A DNA stretch of 51,695 nt, taken from positions 1-51,695 of the IMG/VR virus record IMGVR_UViG_3300048930_000724. One strand, 5' to 3'. A model generated the notes under the pieces. The model saw only the letters and a program-made list of their open reading frames with translations. It was not told the DNA's origin and ran no database searches. Position numbers and translations under genes: made by a program. Below, in pieces: positions 1-8,772 of the stretch. The DNA comes from a virus. Position 1 is the stretch's first letter; each line of letters begins with the position of its first letter.

Positions 1-2340
1 TGCTTCATTGAACTGCGGGGCTTCGACCTGGCTGGCCTGCCCCAACAACCCATTGATTCGCACCATCAAATCTTTCAGGGAAACATCCTGCTCCTGGTTC
101 TTCCGCGTGATTTCACCGAGCGCTCCCTGCACGTCCTGGGTCATCTCGCCGATCTGTTGCTGGAGCATCTGTGTCATCTCCTGCATGGCGGACATGATTT
201 CGTCCCGTTGCGATTGGGTCTGTCCGGTGTTGGTCAGTTTGAAGTCGCGCGGGAATCCAGCGAAGCGAGCAATCTGGTTCAGGATTTCGATCACTTGATC
301 CACCCCGAGAGCCGCATACAGGTCCTGGTGGGCAATGACTTTCTCGAGGAACGCCGTCATGGCGGTGGCGGTCTGGACATCATCCACCCGGTCCATTCCG
401 TCCCGATCCGAAGCAAACGATTCGTAGGCGATGGCAGTTTTATTCATCACCTTCACATGCGCGCGCCGACGCTTGGAATCGTAATCGCCCTGGTAGGTGA
501 ACCCGAGTTGGGTCAGCCTTTGTTCATCCAACGGTTCTTCCATCGGCACCTGGGCCCAGAATTCGTCCTGCCCGTAAGCCATCAGGTAAACGTAGATTTG
601 CTTCTTCCACGCATCGCGGGACGTGTCGATCCCGATGGCGGTGAAGGTGACGCGCGTGGAGGTGTTCTGTGAAATGTGCCGGACTTCCTCCCGTGTTTGC
701 TCGTGGGACGCTGCCTGCCCCACTTCCTGGGACGACATGACCAGCACGCGCTCGAGGATGTCGAGGATGGAATTCATGGCCATCACCATCTGGGTGGTGT
801 CGCCCATGGGGAACTTGTGTGATACCACCGATTGCTTCAGGTCGGAGTTCTGTTTGCCGGCCGTCCGCTTGAAGGAAATCGGCACCAGATTGACCACATT
901 GCGGTACCACTTCTCACCCCAACCTGAAATCTTTTCGATGATGTTCTGATCGAACACATCCGAATCGATCAGGGTGACATTGGCCAGGTTCTGGCGGGTG
1001 GTGAGCAGGACTTGGGTGAGCAGATTGGAGAACTGGTCCTGGAACGGCAGAACCTCGAGCGCCATGGACGCGTTGTGCGTTCTCCCTTCCGCGTAATCGT
1101 AGCCCGTCCATGTCATCGGGCAACCCGGGAGTGGGGCGGCATAAATCACAGTGTCATCGGCCGCCAGCACGAACCGGAACCAAACTTCGTAAGGATAATC
1201 GCCCAGGTCGTGATCTTTTGGCACCAGCTTTTCGAAGTGTTCAGTAATGACGATGGGTTTGTCCGCCATGTCCTTCGAGTACCAGTTGGCGACGTGGGTT
1301 TCGCTGTCGTACGTCCCGCCGGCAGTGGATACAGTCGAGTTCGGGAAATCCATCGAGCAACCGCCCAGCACATTCTTCCAATAGGAATGCGCGCGCTTGT
1401 TTTGAAACCACTTCTGGAAATCGTCAAAGCCGATGATGTCCTTATTGTAAAAGGCTTCATTGGCCATGATGTCCTTCCACAGCATCACCTTCCAGTACCC
1501 GGCATATTTGCAGCCGGTGTCGGTGTTCATGGTGGAGGGAAAATGGGCGCGGTCGTAATAGGTCCGGGTCGGATGCGGCAAGTGATAACGCAACCCTTCC
1601 TTGACGATGATCTTCTTGACCTGGTGTTCGGTCCCGTCCGGATCGGTCACAGTGACCATCTCCACTTCTTTGAAGGGGGAATCAGCCTCCACTTCCGAAC
1701 ATTCGGTGTACCATTCCTCCTGGATGAACTTGATGCACTCGGAGTAGAGGAGCACCCGGAAGATTTCCTGCTTGAGCACTTCGAAGTAACCCATCTGCCG
1801 GGACATGCTTTCCACGCGATGGGTCAGGGCATCGCACTTCAACCGGGAGTAAGCATCGGAGATGACCGGTTCATACTTGAGAAGCGGCACCATCTTCCGG
1901 TCGTTGGTCAAACGCGCCCAGCGAATCTTCAGGTAGGCCATGACCAGCGGGACCATGATCCGGAAGAAAGCAGGCGCATTGATCCGGTTGATCTTCTTGT
2001 TTGGGGACTTGTCATCCGGCACTTCCTTGATGACCTCACTGGGATCGAGCCCCCACTGCCGCAAGGTATCCATCAGTCCTTCCTCGGTAATGTCCTTGTC
2101 CTGCAGGGTGGATAGAAGGGTGGGAGTGATCTGCTTGAACCCGACGTCATACGCCTGGTCCATCGAGTAATACACCTGGTAGGTTTCGAGGTTGAGATCC
2201 CGGCCCGCCTGGGCACGGTTCCGGAAGCGTTCGGTCAGTCTCTGTATCTTCTCAGACTGCTCGTTCCGCGGCTTGTTAAAACGCTTCTTCAGCCCTTCAG
2301 CGTCTATTCCGTATAATTTAAGAACCTCAAGATCGACCAT
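1..2340 (-). CDS. Portal-like protein, partial (C-terminus off the left edge)
   Basis: The reading frame is open for 780 codons from an ATG at 2340 down to base 1 without a stop, so the C-terminus is missing. The product would be a phage portal: the dodecameric ring at the head vertex through which DNA is packaged. Support comes from size, position beside the terminase and composition: a mixed alpha/beta core with many Trp and Tyr residues, then a Gln/Met-rich helical C-terminal part (MQEMTQMLQQQIGEMTQ near residue 725) typical of long portals. The start has no Shine-Dalgarno and sits in an ACCTATGG context. It is transcribed away from the terminase, which is unusual. The function is inferred from context; I recognise no single catalytic motif. 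Other open frames inside these bases are shadows. Confidence 0.72.
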   Translation of the reverse strand, partial: MVDLEVLKLYGIDAEGLKKRFNKPRNEQSEKIQRLTERFRNRAQAGRDLNLETYQVYYSMDQAYDVGFKQITPTLLSTLQDKDITEEGLMDTLRQWGLDPSEVIKEVPDDKSPNKKINRINAPAFFRIMVPLVMAYLKIRWARLTNDRKMVPLLKYEPVISDAYSRLKCDALTHRVESMSRQMGYFEVLKQEIFRVLLYSECIKFIQEEWYTECSEVEADSPFKEVEMVTVTDPDGTEHQVKKIIVKEGLRYHLPHPTRTYYDRAHFPSTMNTDTGCKYAGYWKVMLWKDIMANEAFYNKDIIGFDDFQKWFQNKRAHSYWKNVLGGCSMDFPNSTVSTAGGTYDSETHVANWYSKDMADKPIVITEHFEKLVPKDHDLGDYPYEVWFRFVLAADDTVIYAAPLPGCPMTWTGYDYAEGRTHNASMALEVLPFQDQFSNLLTQVLLTTRQNLANVTLIDSDVFDQNIIEKISGWGEKWYRNVVNLVPISFKRTAGKQNSDLKQSVVSHKFPMGDTTQMVMAMNSILDILERVLVMSSQEVGQAASHEQTREEVRHISQNTSTRVTFTAIGIDTSRDAWKKQIYVYLMAYGQDEFWAQVPMEEPLDEQRLTQLGFTYQGDYDSKRRRAHVKVMNKTAIAYESFASDRDGMDRVDDVQTATAMTAFLEKVIAHQDLYAALGVDQVIEILNQIARFAGFPRDFKLTNTGQTQSQRDEIMSAMQEMTQMLQQQIGEMTQDVQGALGEITRKNQEQDVSLKDLMVRINGLLGQASQVEAPQFNEA

Positions 2341-2415
2341 AGGTGCTGGCCTAGATAGGCATCGTGTAAAGCACTATCCCATTGTCGGGGTTGTCCGCAA
2401 TGCTAATCTCCGGGC
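2341..2415. promoter_or_regulatory. Divergent promoter region between portal and terminase
   Basis: This 75-bp gap separates two divergent genes. On the plus strand TTGTCG (2382-2387) and TAATCT (2404-2409) are 16 bp apart, and the terminase ATG follows only 6 bp later, so the message would be nearly leaderless. On the minus strand TTGCGG, a 16-bp gap and GATAGT form a weaker candidate for the portal gene. The 16-bp spacing recurs at other candidate promoters in this window. Assignment is by eye. Confidence 0.4.
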
Positions 2416-3948
2416 ATGGATGAGACTGATCAGATCGTAGATGCATGGCTGCCGCCGCTTTCACCAAAGCAGAAACAGCTATTCGACTGCTACAAACGTT
2501 ACATTCTTTGCGCAGGCGGGAGAAGAAACGGAAAAACGCTAGGGGTTTGTCATAAGGTGTTCCGGCACCTCATCGAAACCCCGGGAGCCCGTGTGGCCCT
2601 CATCGCCACCACCATCAAATCCGCCAAGGAAGGTGGCTCTTTCGCTGACCTAATCGATTATGCTTACCCGATCTGGTATGACGCCAACATTTGGGGTGCA
2701 GGCGGGCGTATCGAATACACCAGTAAAAGCGGTAATGGCGAGCCCGGTCCCCGCATGGATGCTGCCACCCGCACTTCGAGTTTCCGTATTCGAAACCTTT
2801 ATGGGGGCGAATCAGAGCTAGTCTTGTTCTCGATCGACAACGAAAACCAGATTGAGTCCATCACCAAGTCCAAACGGTTCTCCATGGTCTGGCTTTCAGA
2901 AGGATCGAACTTCAAATCGGACAAGGTCTTCAAAAACGTGGTGCAGATGCTGCGCATGACCCACCTCCGGAGGGAGGATCACCAATTGATCATCGACACC
3001 AATCCTGCTGAAGAAGGCGATGAACATTGGATTTACAAGAAGTGGTACGTGGATCGCCTGCGCGACACCCCTCCAAAAGAAATGGCTGAAAGTGACCACC
3101 CTATCACCCAGGCGGAATGGGAGATGAGCCGGCAGGAGTATGAACTGTTCGAGTTCCAGTTGGAGGATAACCCGTTCCTGACCCCATTCGAAATCGCGGA
3201 ACTGAAAGCAACCAACTGCGATAACCAGGGCGAGTATGACCGGAACATTCTGGGCAAATGGGTCAAAGGATTCGGACTCCGCGGGAAGGTCTTCGCAGAC
3301 ATTCTCCTGCCGGAAAAACATTTCCTCGGGGGCGACGATGAAGGGATCGATGTTGACGAAGCGGCGGTCGACATGATCGGCGGCTGGGACATGGGGAAAA
3401 AGAATCATGCCGGGGTGATTGTCGAGCCTCGCATGTATAACGGTCGCATCCATTACATGGTGCTGGATGAATGTGTCGTGCTGGATGAACAGATGAGCAT
3501 CCACGAGTTCGCCTACGAAATGTGGGAGAAGATCCAAAAACTCGAGCGGTTCTACCAGAAGCGATTCAACTGGCGCCACTGGTCGGATAACTCCGCGTTC
3601 AATTACAATCCCCATTCCGGTGACCTGGATTCCACCATCGTGTTCAACGCCACCGAAGGGAATGTCATCCTGGAAGCCGCCCATAAACCAAACAACTCCG
3701 TGGAAACCGGTGTAAAGTTCATGCGGCAACTCCTGTTCGAGCAGCGCCTGTTCGTGGGTGGAAACTGCCCGCGCATCCGCGAGATGCTCCAGGGGATCAC
3801 CGAGAAGGACGTGGAAGACGATACCCACCTAAAGCATCCGTTCGACGCCTTGCGTTACGTGATCTACATGGAGGAACGGAAGTATTACTTCGAAACCGCC
3901 CCGCGCGCTATTCACCGATCCTCCACCAACTTCATTCACGTTTCGTGA
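2416..3948 (+). CDS. terL: Terminase large subunit (TerL)
   Basis: This is the ATP-driven DNA-packaging motor and headful or end-cutting nuclease. The 510-residue length fits the family. Near the N-terminus is a Walker A loop, GGRRNGKT (residues 34-41). A Walker B-like stretch ending LSEG follows (SMVWLSEG, near residue 160). The C-terminal half has the RNase H-fold nuclease pattern, with acidic residues in GGWDMGKKNHAG (about 324), HWSDNSAFN (about 390) and HPFDALRY (about 476). The start at 2416 has no Shine-Dalgarno and lies just downstream of a candidate promoter. The last 17 bases overlap the convergent HTH gene. No obvious small terminase lies directly upstream; the HTH gene at 3932-4261 or the coiled-coil protein at 16364-16879 could fill that role. 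Confidence 0.93.
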   Translation: MDETDQIVDAWLPPLSPKQKQLFDCYKRYILCAGGRRNGKTLGVCHKVFRHLIETPGARVALIATTIKSAKEGGSFADLIDYAYPIWYDANIWGAGGRIEYTSKSGNGEPGPRMDAATRTSSFRIRNLYGGESELVLFSIDNENQIESITKSKRFSMVWLSEGSNFKSDKVFKNVVQMLRMTHLRREDHQLIIDTNPAEEGDEHWIYKKWYVDRLRDTPPKEMAESDHPITQAEWEMSRQEYELFEFQLEDNPFLTPFEIAELKATNCDNQGEYDRNILGKWVKGFGLRGKVFADILLPEKHFLGGDDEGIDVDEAAVDMIGGWDMGKKNHAGVIVEPRMYNGRIHYMVLDECVVLDEQMSIHEFAYEMWEKIQKLERFYQKRFNWRHWSDNSAFNYNPHSGDLDSTIVFNATEGNVILEAAHKPNNSVETGVKFMRQLLFEQRLFVGGNCPRIREMLQGITEKDVEDDTHLKHPFDALRYVIYMEERKYYFETAPRAIHRSSTNFIHVS

Positions 3949-4261
3949 ACATCCTCTTGAAAAACTCCTTTTGAGCAGGAGTCGCATTCTGCAGGTGCAC
4001 CCGCTTGTACCGGCGGAGGTACTCCCATGTCCGCCCCGGCCTCAACAAGTCCACCCCGCACGCTTTGGAGAACGCTTCCACCACATCGATCGGCACCCCT
4101 TCCCATGATCGGCGCAGGGACAGTTCCGCCACCTTTGTTTTGGATAACCCGGAAGCGGCCGCCAGGTCGCGATGGCTCATAGGTAGATGCCCGTTTTTCT
4201 TTCGAGCCAGGAACCGGCAGGCACATGGCGGGAATTGGTTGGCGACTTCAAGTAAGGTCAT
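3932..4261 (-). CDS. HTH DNA-binding protein
   Basis: A 109-residue basic protein with a helix-turn-helix around residues 30-60 (SHRDLAAASGLSKTKVAEL), followed by a second helical segment and a KR-rich tail. Similar short HTH proteins are common in phages and may be regulators or small terminase-like factors. I cannot tell which. It converges on the terminase gene and overlaps it by 17 bp, and it starts back to back with the sorting-tag gene at 4330. The 68-bp gap between them contains a small inverted repeat (TCAGG-AATCC-CCTGA) that could be an operator. Confidence 0.7.
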   Translation of the reverse strand: MTLLEVANQFPPCACRFLARKKNGHLPMSHRDLAAASGLSKTKVAELSLRRSWEGVPIDVVEAFSKACGVDLLRPGRTWEYLRRYKRVHLQNATPAQKEFFKRMFTKRE

Positions 4262-4329
4262 AAATCAGTGAACGCTCTGAATTTATTTCAGGAATCCCCT
4301 GATGTCGCAAATCCGAAAGGAAAGGCTAA

Positions 4330-4797
4330 ATGCCCTCACGTATGAAAAAAATCATTCTTTTAACGGTGCTCCTCGCGTCCTTGAACGCTCACGCTGTCCC
4401 CAGCCTGGAATTGACCAAGTTCGTGCAGGGCAATTGGTGGTTGGAATACAATGTCACCCTGATCGATGGTCCCGAGGGATACCGGTGGTACTACATGGAC
4501 GACCAGATGGTGGGACATGGAAACGGAGATGGATTCGGCTGGCGCGGATTCCTGATGCTGGATCACTTTTCCTCCACCCCGGGCGAGCATGTGGCCAAGG
4601 TGGTGATCGACCTGGAGGAAGGCGGTAATCTGACATTAACAGCCGCCCCATTCACCATTCTGGAACCCACCGGGGAAAGGCCTTCACATCAAATTCCAAT
4701 ACCCACTCCGGACGGTGGATCCACTCTCTGGCTTTTTGGCGCCGGGATAGTGGCTCTGATCGGAAAACGTCAGTTCACCCGGCCGTTGATTCGGTAA
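4330..4797 (+). CDS. Secreted protein with a VPDSG-CTERM-like sorting tag
   Basis: A 155-residue exported protein. From the second ATG (4342) it opens with a clean Sec signal peptide, MKKIILLTVLLASLNAHA, with an AHA cleavage site. The mature part is small, acidic and aromatic. The C-terminus has the tripartite layout of an exosortase substrate: TPDGGST, a hydrophobic segment (LWLFGAGIVALIG) and a basic end (KRQFTRPLIR). This resembles the VPDSG-CTERM tag of Verrucomicrobiota, which directs proteins to the envelope and is usually tied to exopolysaccharide production. An AAAGGAAAGG Shine-Dalgarno precedes 4330. It converges on the depolymerase-like gene with a 28-bp overlap. The role of the mature part is unknown. 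Confidence 0.78.
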   Translation: MPSRMKKIILLTVLLASLNAHAVPSLELTKFVQGNWWLEYNVTLIDGPEGYRWYYMDDQMVGHGNGDGFGWRGFLMLDHFSSTPGEHVAKVVIDLEEGGNLTLTAAPFTILEPTGERPSHQIPIPTPDGGSTLWLFGAGIVALIGKRQFTRPLIR

Positions 4798-7700
4798 GCG
4801 CCGCGGCGAGCAGTTCCATGCGGGCGGAGGGCAATGTCACTCAGGATAAAAACATTACCCACGTCCACGCTGATAAAGGCAAGATTGTTCAGTGTGGCCA
4901 CCGAGCTTTGGGTGGATCGAAAAGCGTAGTCGGTGGCAATCGTTGTTGGGGATCCTCCATCTGGAGTGACAATCACAGAATAAGTGTGCGTTGCCACACT
5001 CCCTACCACTTCCACGCGATAAGATGTCCCCTGTGTATAGGCAAAGGTTGTGTCTGCATCGTAGGCAGCTCCATTACGAACATCCACTTCTCCATCGTTG
5101 AAGAATCGCACGGTGATTGCTTGGTCGTTAAAATCATCGGCTTCCCCGAAGCTCAAAGAAACGAGTCCGTTCACTTTGGCGGTATCCGGGATAACCGTGA
5201 ACGCCAGGGTGAATCCTCCGGTGACGGGAGAAACGGAAAGATTCTGCCATTCCTCGCTGACCGCAAAATCCCCGATGTTAAAAAAGGCACCTTCTACATC
5301 GCTGTTATCCAATCCTTCTTTTGCGGCAATAGCTTGCACTAAGGCACTGTTCGCCACCGTGAATGTGCCGGTGTACAGCGTGGAACTAGTTGTCGGCGTT
5401 GAGCCATCCGTAGTGTAATAGATCGATGCCCCGGAGGTGGTGGTCGCTATGCCTACCGCAATGTCAGTTGCACTCGATGCGCCATCGGGTGAGAACGTGG
5501 GAGAATCCGCCTTCAGTGTGAACGTCGCCTGTGCAACCGCGGAATCCGCCTCACCGCTCTTGAATGCCCGCGCCTTGATGGTCGTTGTGCTGCTGACGCT
5601 CAGGGGCGCTGTGTATTGCGTTGACCCGCTCGTGGGTTCGCTTCCATCGGTAGTGTAGCGAATGGTCGCCCCACTGGTCGCGGTCGAGATGGTGACGGTA
5701 ATCGTTTCATCGTCCGTGGCTCCATCCGGTGAAAAGGTCGGCGTGGCAACCTGCGCGGTGCTGAACACGAAAGCGGCGCTTGCGGTCGCGCTGTCCGTGT
5801 AATCGGTCTTGGCGGCAAAGGCCCGCACGGTCAGCGTCGATGAAACTTCGAACGGAGCGGAATAGAGCGTCGAGCTTGTCGTCGGCGTGGTTCCATCGGT
5901 GGTGTAATAAATCGCAGCGCCATCGGTTGAGCAGGCCAGCGTCACATTCTGCGCCGAACCGAAGCTGCCGCCGTTTGGGGAAATAGTCGGGGTTTCTACT
6001 TGTGGGGTGGGATCCTCGAGGGTCGGAGTGTAATAAAAGAAATACTCCTGGGCTACAAACGCGCGCTTGCTGAAACTCTGACTGGATGATGAGGAGAGTG
6101 CCTTGAAGATCGGAATAGCCACCGCTGCCGGTTCGTAAAAGTGTTTGTTCCACGTCATGGTAACGTTGTAGCGCACCGGACCAGTGCCTTGTGTTCCCAT
6201 CATGGTTCCTTGCGCCATCCGCATCAAAGCCAGTTCGTAATTCGGAAAGCGAATCCCTTCGTGCAGGTAAAAGAGATAGGCCCCCACACTGAAGCAATGG
6301 CCCATCAGGTGCATGTCGCAATAGCTGGTTTTGTCGAGGAAATGCCCGTCTGAATCGAAATTGTATTCGTCGATGCCAAGCCGTTTGGAAAGGTTCGGAT
6401 ACCCCATCAGAGTCAAGTCATTATCGATCCATACTTCCTTCCATGTGATCGCCTGGCCGGGGTAAGGACGGTTGGAAACCGCCACCGTATCCGTGTAACC
6501 GCTCGTGCCGTAATAAGGCGTGGAGTAATCCTTCAGGCACATGGTAATCAAAGCCGATCCCACGATCTTCCGGGCGGTGTCCCACATGCCTCCGGTGTCG
6601 GTGGTGAGGGTGACTTCGCTCCACGCGCCATCTCGGATGAGTTCATCGAAAACGTATCCAGCCAGCAAGTCGCGGACGTAGTAGTCCTCGATGGTGGTAA
6701 TGCCGTCGCTGACCTGGTTGCTGCGATAATTGGCGATGAGAATGTCGTAAGTCAGGAGCATATCACGGATGGGCTCCACGTCATAATACCCACGATACAC
6801 ATGGTCCCGGCAGGGCAGGGCGGTTCCGGAATGGTTCTGTTCGTGCCCCACGTTGTCACTCGTGCGGATATTGTCGAGCAGGGCGCGTTTCGCATATTGC
6901 GCGTATGAAATCGTTTTTCCGGAGGGTTTGACCGTCCAGTTATTCAGGTATTTGGCGATGACCGCATTCCGCACCCCTGCGCGTCGATGCTTCGTGCGCC
7001 TCCCTGATAGCCATCCGCTGTCGATCGCATCGCGCGCGCCCGCGTCACTGCTGGCGTCTGTCATCCACAGGTCGAGGTAATAATCACTCGTTTCCGGAAG
7101 GTGCCCACCCAAGCGATTGCTGTAACCCTGCCATTCCGATTCCAGCCCACCCCACATGAAAAGCCCGTGAGTTTCGCCGGCACTCGGATAATCCGGGTTT
7201 TTCCAAATGGTCCGGGTTTTGGTGTAGGCTACATCCACGCTCCAATATTCAATGGTGTTTTCTCCATCTGCCAGGTCACCGCTATCAAAAGTGTACGGTT
7301 CGGCATACTCATTCCAACTGCCGCCATTGATGCGCAGATTGATGTTGTTCCCGTAAAGGCAATCCAGCCGAATGCTCACATCGTCGCCCGTCAGGTAGGT
7401 TGTCTGGTCGAAAATTTCGGGGAAGAAATAATGCTTGGCTGGGGTGGTGTAGAATTGGCCACTGACCCCATTCGTTGTGAACGTAATGCAAGGGGTCTTT
7501 GGGTTGACGACAAAGAGAACCTCTTTGGCATCGGACGCCCAGAATTCATCATTGGCGCCAGTGGATGAAAGGTGGGAATCGTCGTCCCCCACACAGATGA
7601 CGTGCCACTCGTCGCCTACAGTGTCGAGGTGGCCGCGATAATAGAAGGTTGCTTTGTTGGCGTGGTTCTGCGTGATGGATGGTTTCGCGCCAGTCGTTCC

Positions 7701-8108
7701 AACAACCGGGTCGCCGTTCTCATAGGTCAAGTCCGCGAAAGAAAATGGTGCTGAATAAGCCGGATAGAGGTTGCCACTGTCGCCCCACCGTTCTCCACTC
7801 CAATTGACATCCTGATCGACTTTGTAACGAATGATCCCGGCATCATCTCCCACCACCGCGTAACCCGCACCGCTGGCAATGGAGTTCAACGAATTGTGCG
7901 CCATGGTGATGTCGGTGGTGTCCTTGATGTAAACCACCTTCTTGGGATACATCAGCTTTGACCAATGGAAGTATTCCTCCTGGTAATCCGTCCCTCGGGT
8001 GCCGCTGAAGGTCAGAGAAATCCCGCTCTTGTAGTTCGCCATCTCCGTATCCGCCGGGAACACACTGGCCGCGAAAAGGAGAAGAAAAGGAATGAGCTTA
8101 ATACGCAT
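4770..8108 (-). CDS. Exported polysaccharide-lyase-like protein with chitobiase C-terminal repeats
   Basis: About 1112 residues from the ATG at 8108, which overlaps the upstream stop by 11 bp. The frame extends further upstream, but MRIKLIPFLLLFAASVFPA is a good signal peptide, so this start is preferred. After an N-terminal beta-rich part, a long helical region (roughly residues 330-680; motifs such as MLLTYDILIANY) is reminiscent of alpha-toroid alginate lyase or heparinase-type enzymes. This is a weak resemblance. Three tandem CHB_HEX_C-type repeats follow (each carrying YYTTDGTTPT, RYTTDGSEPT or YYTTDGSTPT), then a C-terminal beta-sandwich domain. Likely role: glycan binding and possibly cleavage outside the cell, or as a virion fibre. 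The signal peptide is odd for a virion protein. Confidence 0.7.
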   Translation of the reverse strand: MRIKLIPFLLLFAASVFPADTEMANYKSGISLTFSGTRGTDYQEEYFHWSKLMYPKKVVYIKDTTDITMAHNSLNSIASGAGYAVVGDDAGIIRYKVDQDVNWSGERWGDSGNLYPAYSAPFSFADLTYENGDPVVGTTGAKPSITQNHANKATFYYRGHLDTVGDEWHVICVGDDDSHLSSTGANDEFWASDAKEVLFVVNPKTPCITFTTNGVSGQFYTTPAKHYFFPEIFDQTTYLTGDDVSIRLDCLYGNNINLRINGGSWNEYAEPYTFDSGDLADGENTIEYWSVDVAYTKTRTIWKNPDYPSAGETHGLFMWGGLESEWQGYSNRLGGHLPETSDYYLDLWMTDASSDAGARDAIDSGWLSGRRTKHRRAGVRNAVIAKYLNNWTVKPSGKTISYAQYAKRALLDNIRTSDNVGHEQNHSGTALPCRDHVYRGYYDVEPIRDMLLTYDILIANYRSNQVSDGITTIEDYYVRDLLAGYVFDELIRDGAWSEVTLTTDTGGMWDTARKIVGSALITMCLKDYSTPYYGTSGYTDTVAVSNRPYPGQAITWKEVWIDNDLTLMGYPNLSKRLGIDEYNFDSDGHFLDKTSYCDMHLMGHCFSVGAYLFYLHEGIRFPNYELALMRMAQGTMMGTQGTGPVRYNVTMTWNKHFYEPAAVAIPIFKALSSSSSQSFSKRAFVAQEYFFYYTPTLEDPTPQVETPTISPNGGSFGSAQNVTLACSTDGAAIYYTTDGTTPTTSSTLYSAPFEVSSTLTVRAFAAKTDYTDSATASAAFVFSTAQVATPTFSPDGATDDETITVTISTATSGATIRYTTDGSEPTSGSTQYTAPLSVSSTTTIKARAFKSGEADSAVAQATFTLKADSPTFSPDGASSATDIAVGIATTTSGASIYYTTDGSTPTTSSTLYTGTFTVANSALVQAIAAKEGLDNSDVEGAFFNIGDFAVSEEWQNLSVSPVTGGFTLAFTVIPDTAKVNGLVSLSFGEADDFNDQAITVRFFNDGEVDVRNGAAYDADTTFAYTQGTSYRVEVVGSVATHTYSVIVTPDGGSPTTIATDYAFRSTQSSVATLNNLAFISVDVGNVFILSDIALRPHGTARRGAYRINGRVN
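5330..6010 (-). repeat. Three tandem CHB_HEX_C-type coding repeats
   Basis: Within the preceding gene three imperfect units of about 80-85 codons each encode a core of the form ATIYYTTDGSTPTTSSTLY. The DNA copies have diverged, so selection appears to act on the protein fold rather than on the DNA. Confidence 0.7.
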
Positions 8109-8772
8109 AAGTGCTGATGTCGTCCCACTGTGCGGTGGGTTGGCTGGTGGAGTTTCCACCAATGGTGAATTCTGCAATCCCGGAAGTGCTGGTACCGTTG
8201 CTGATCGTCACATCCGGACTGCCTGGCTGAACATTGGATGCAGCGGTGTAGAACCGGAGAATGCCGTCATCCGCACCGCTGCTCACCTCATACTCGATCC
8301 ACCAGTAAACGCGTTGCGGGGCAACAAAGGTCAAGCCGGTAACCTGGCTCGCGGTCCCATGTGTCACGGTCACCACCCCGGATCCATTGACCTGCACCGT
8401 AGCCAGTTCCGTGGTCCCATCGGTGGCGAGCAGCTTCAGGATGGAGCGGTTAGCTGCACCCACTGTGGAAACACGCACCGTGCCGATCCAGCGATATTTG
8501 GTGGCGGCCGCGTGCGACGGGGAATTTGCTCCACCAGTTGAACCGTCATGGCCGAAACAATGAGAACCCGTCTCGGGCGCTGTGGTGCTGTCCGGGTTGC
8601 CATCACCCAGGGTGGTCCATCCGACATTCTCGTAACCCGTCCCCTCGAATCCTTCCTGCAGGAGTAGGGTGGGTTCTTCTCCTCCCCCGCCGGCGGGTGG
8701 TGACGGGGTCAGGAAAAAGAGCGGGTTCGCGCTCGCTACCGTCAATGAACAGAACAGGAGAAACCATTTCAT
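8098..8772 (-). CDS. Exported beta-sandwich (LamG-like) protein
   Basis: 224 residues starting at the ATG at 8772, which forms a TAATG junction with the upstream stop; the frame upstream of it is not needed. MKWFLLFCSLTVASA is a signal peptide with an ASA cleavage site, followed by a Pro/Gly linker (PSPPAGGGGEE). The rest looks like a concanavalin/LamG-type jelly roll, with alternating hydrophobic strands and a YWWIEYEV strand, ending WDDISTYAY. Likely a carbohydrate-binding accessory fibre. It is translationally coupled on both sides. The fold is inferred by eye. Confidence 0.65.
   Translation of the reverse strand: MKWFLLFCSLTVASANPLFFLTPSPPAGGGGEEPTLLLQEGFEGTGYENVGWTTLGDGNPDSTTAPETGSHCFGHDGSTGGANSPSHAAATKYRWIGTVRVSTVGAANRSILKLLATDGTTELATVQVNGSGVVTVTHGTASQVTGLTFVAPQRVYWWIEYEVSSGADDGILRFYTAASNVQPGSPDVTISNGTSTSGIAEFTIGGNSTSQPTAQWDDISTYAY

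Noticed and set aside
1012-2115. A 367-codon plus-strand frame
   Set aside because: It is antisense to the continuous 780-codon portal frame and has composition typical of a shadow.
2896-3828. A 310-codon minus-strand frame
   Set aside because: Antisense to the terminase, whose motifs are clear.
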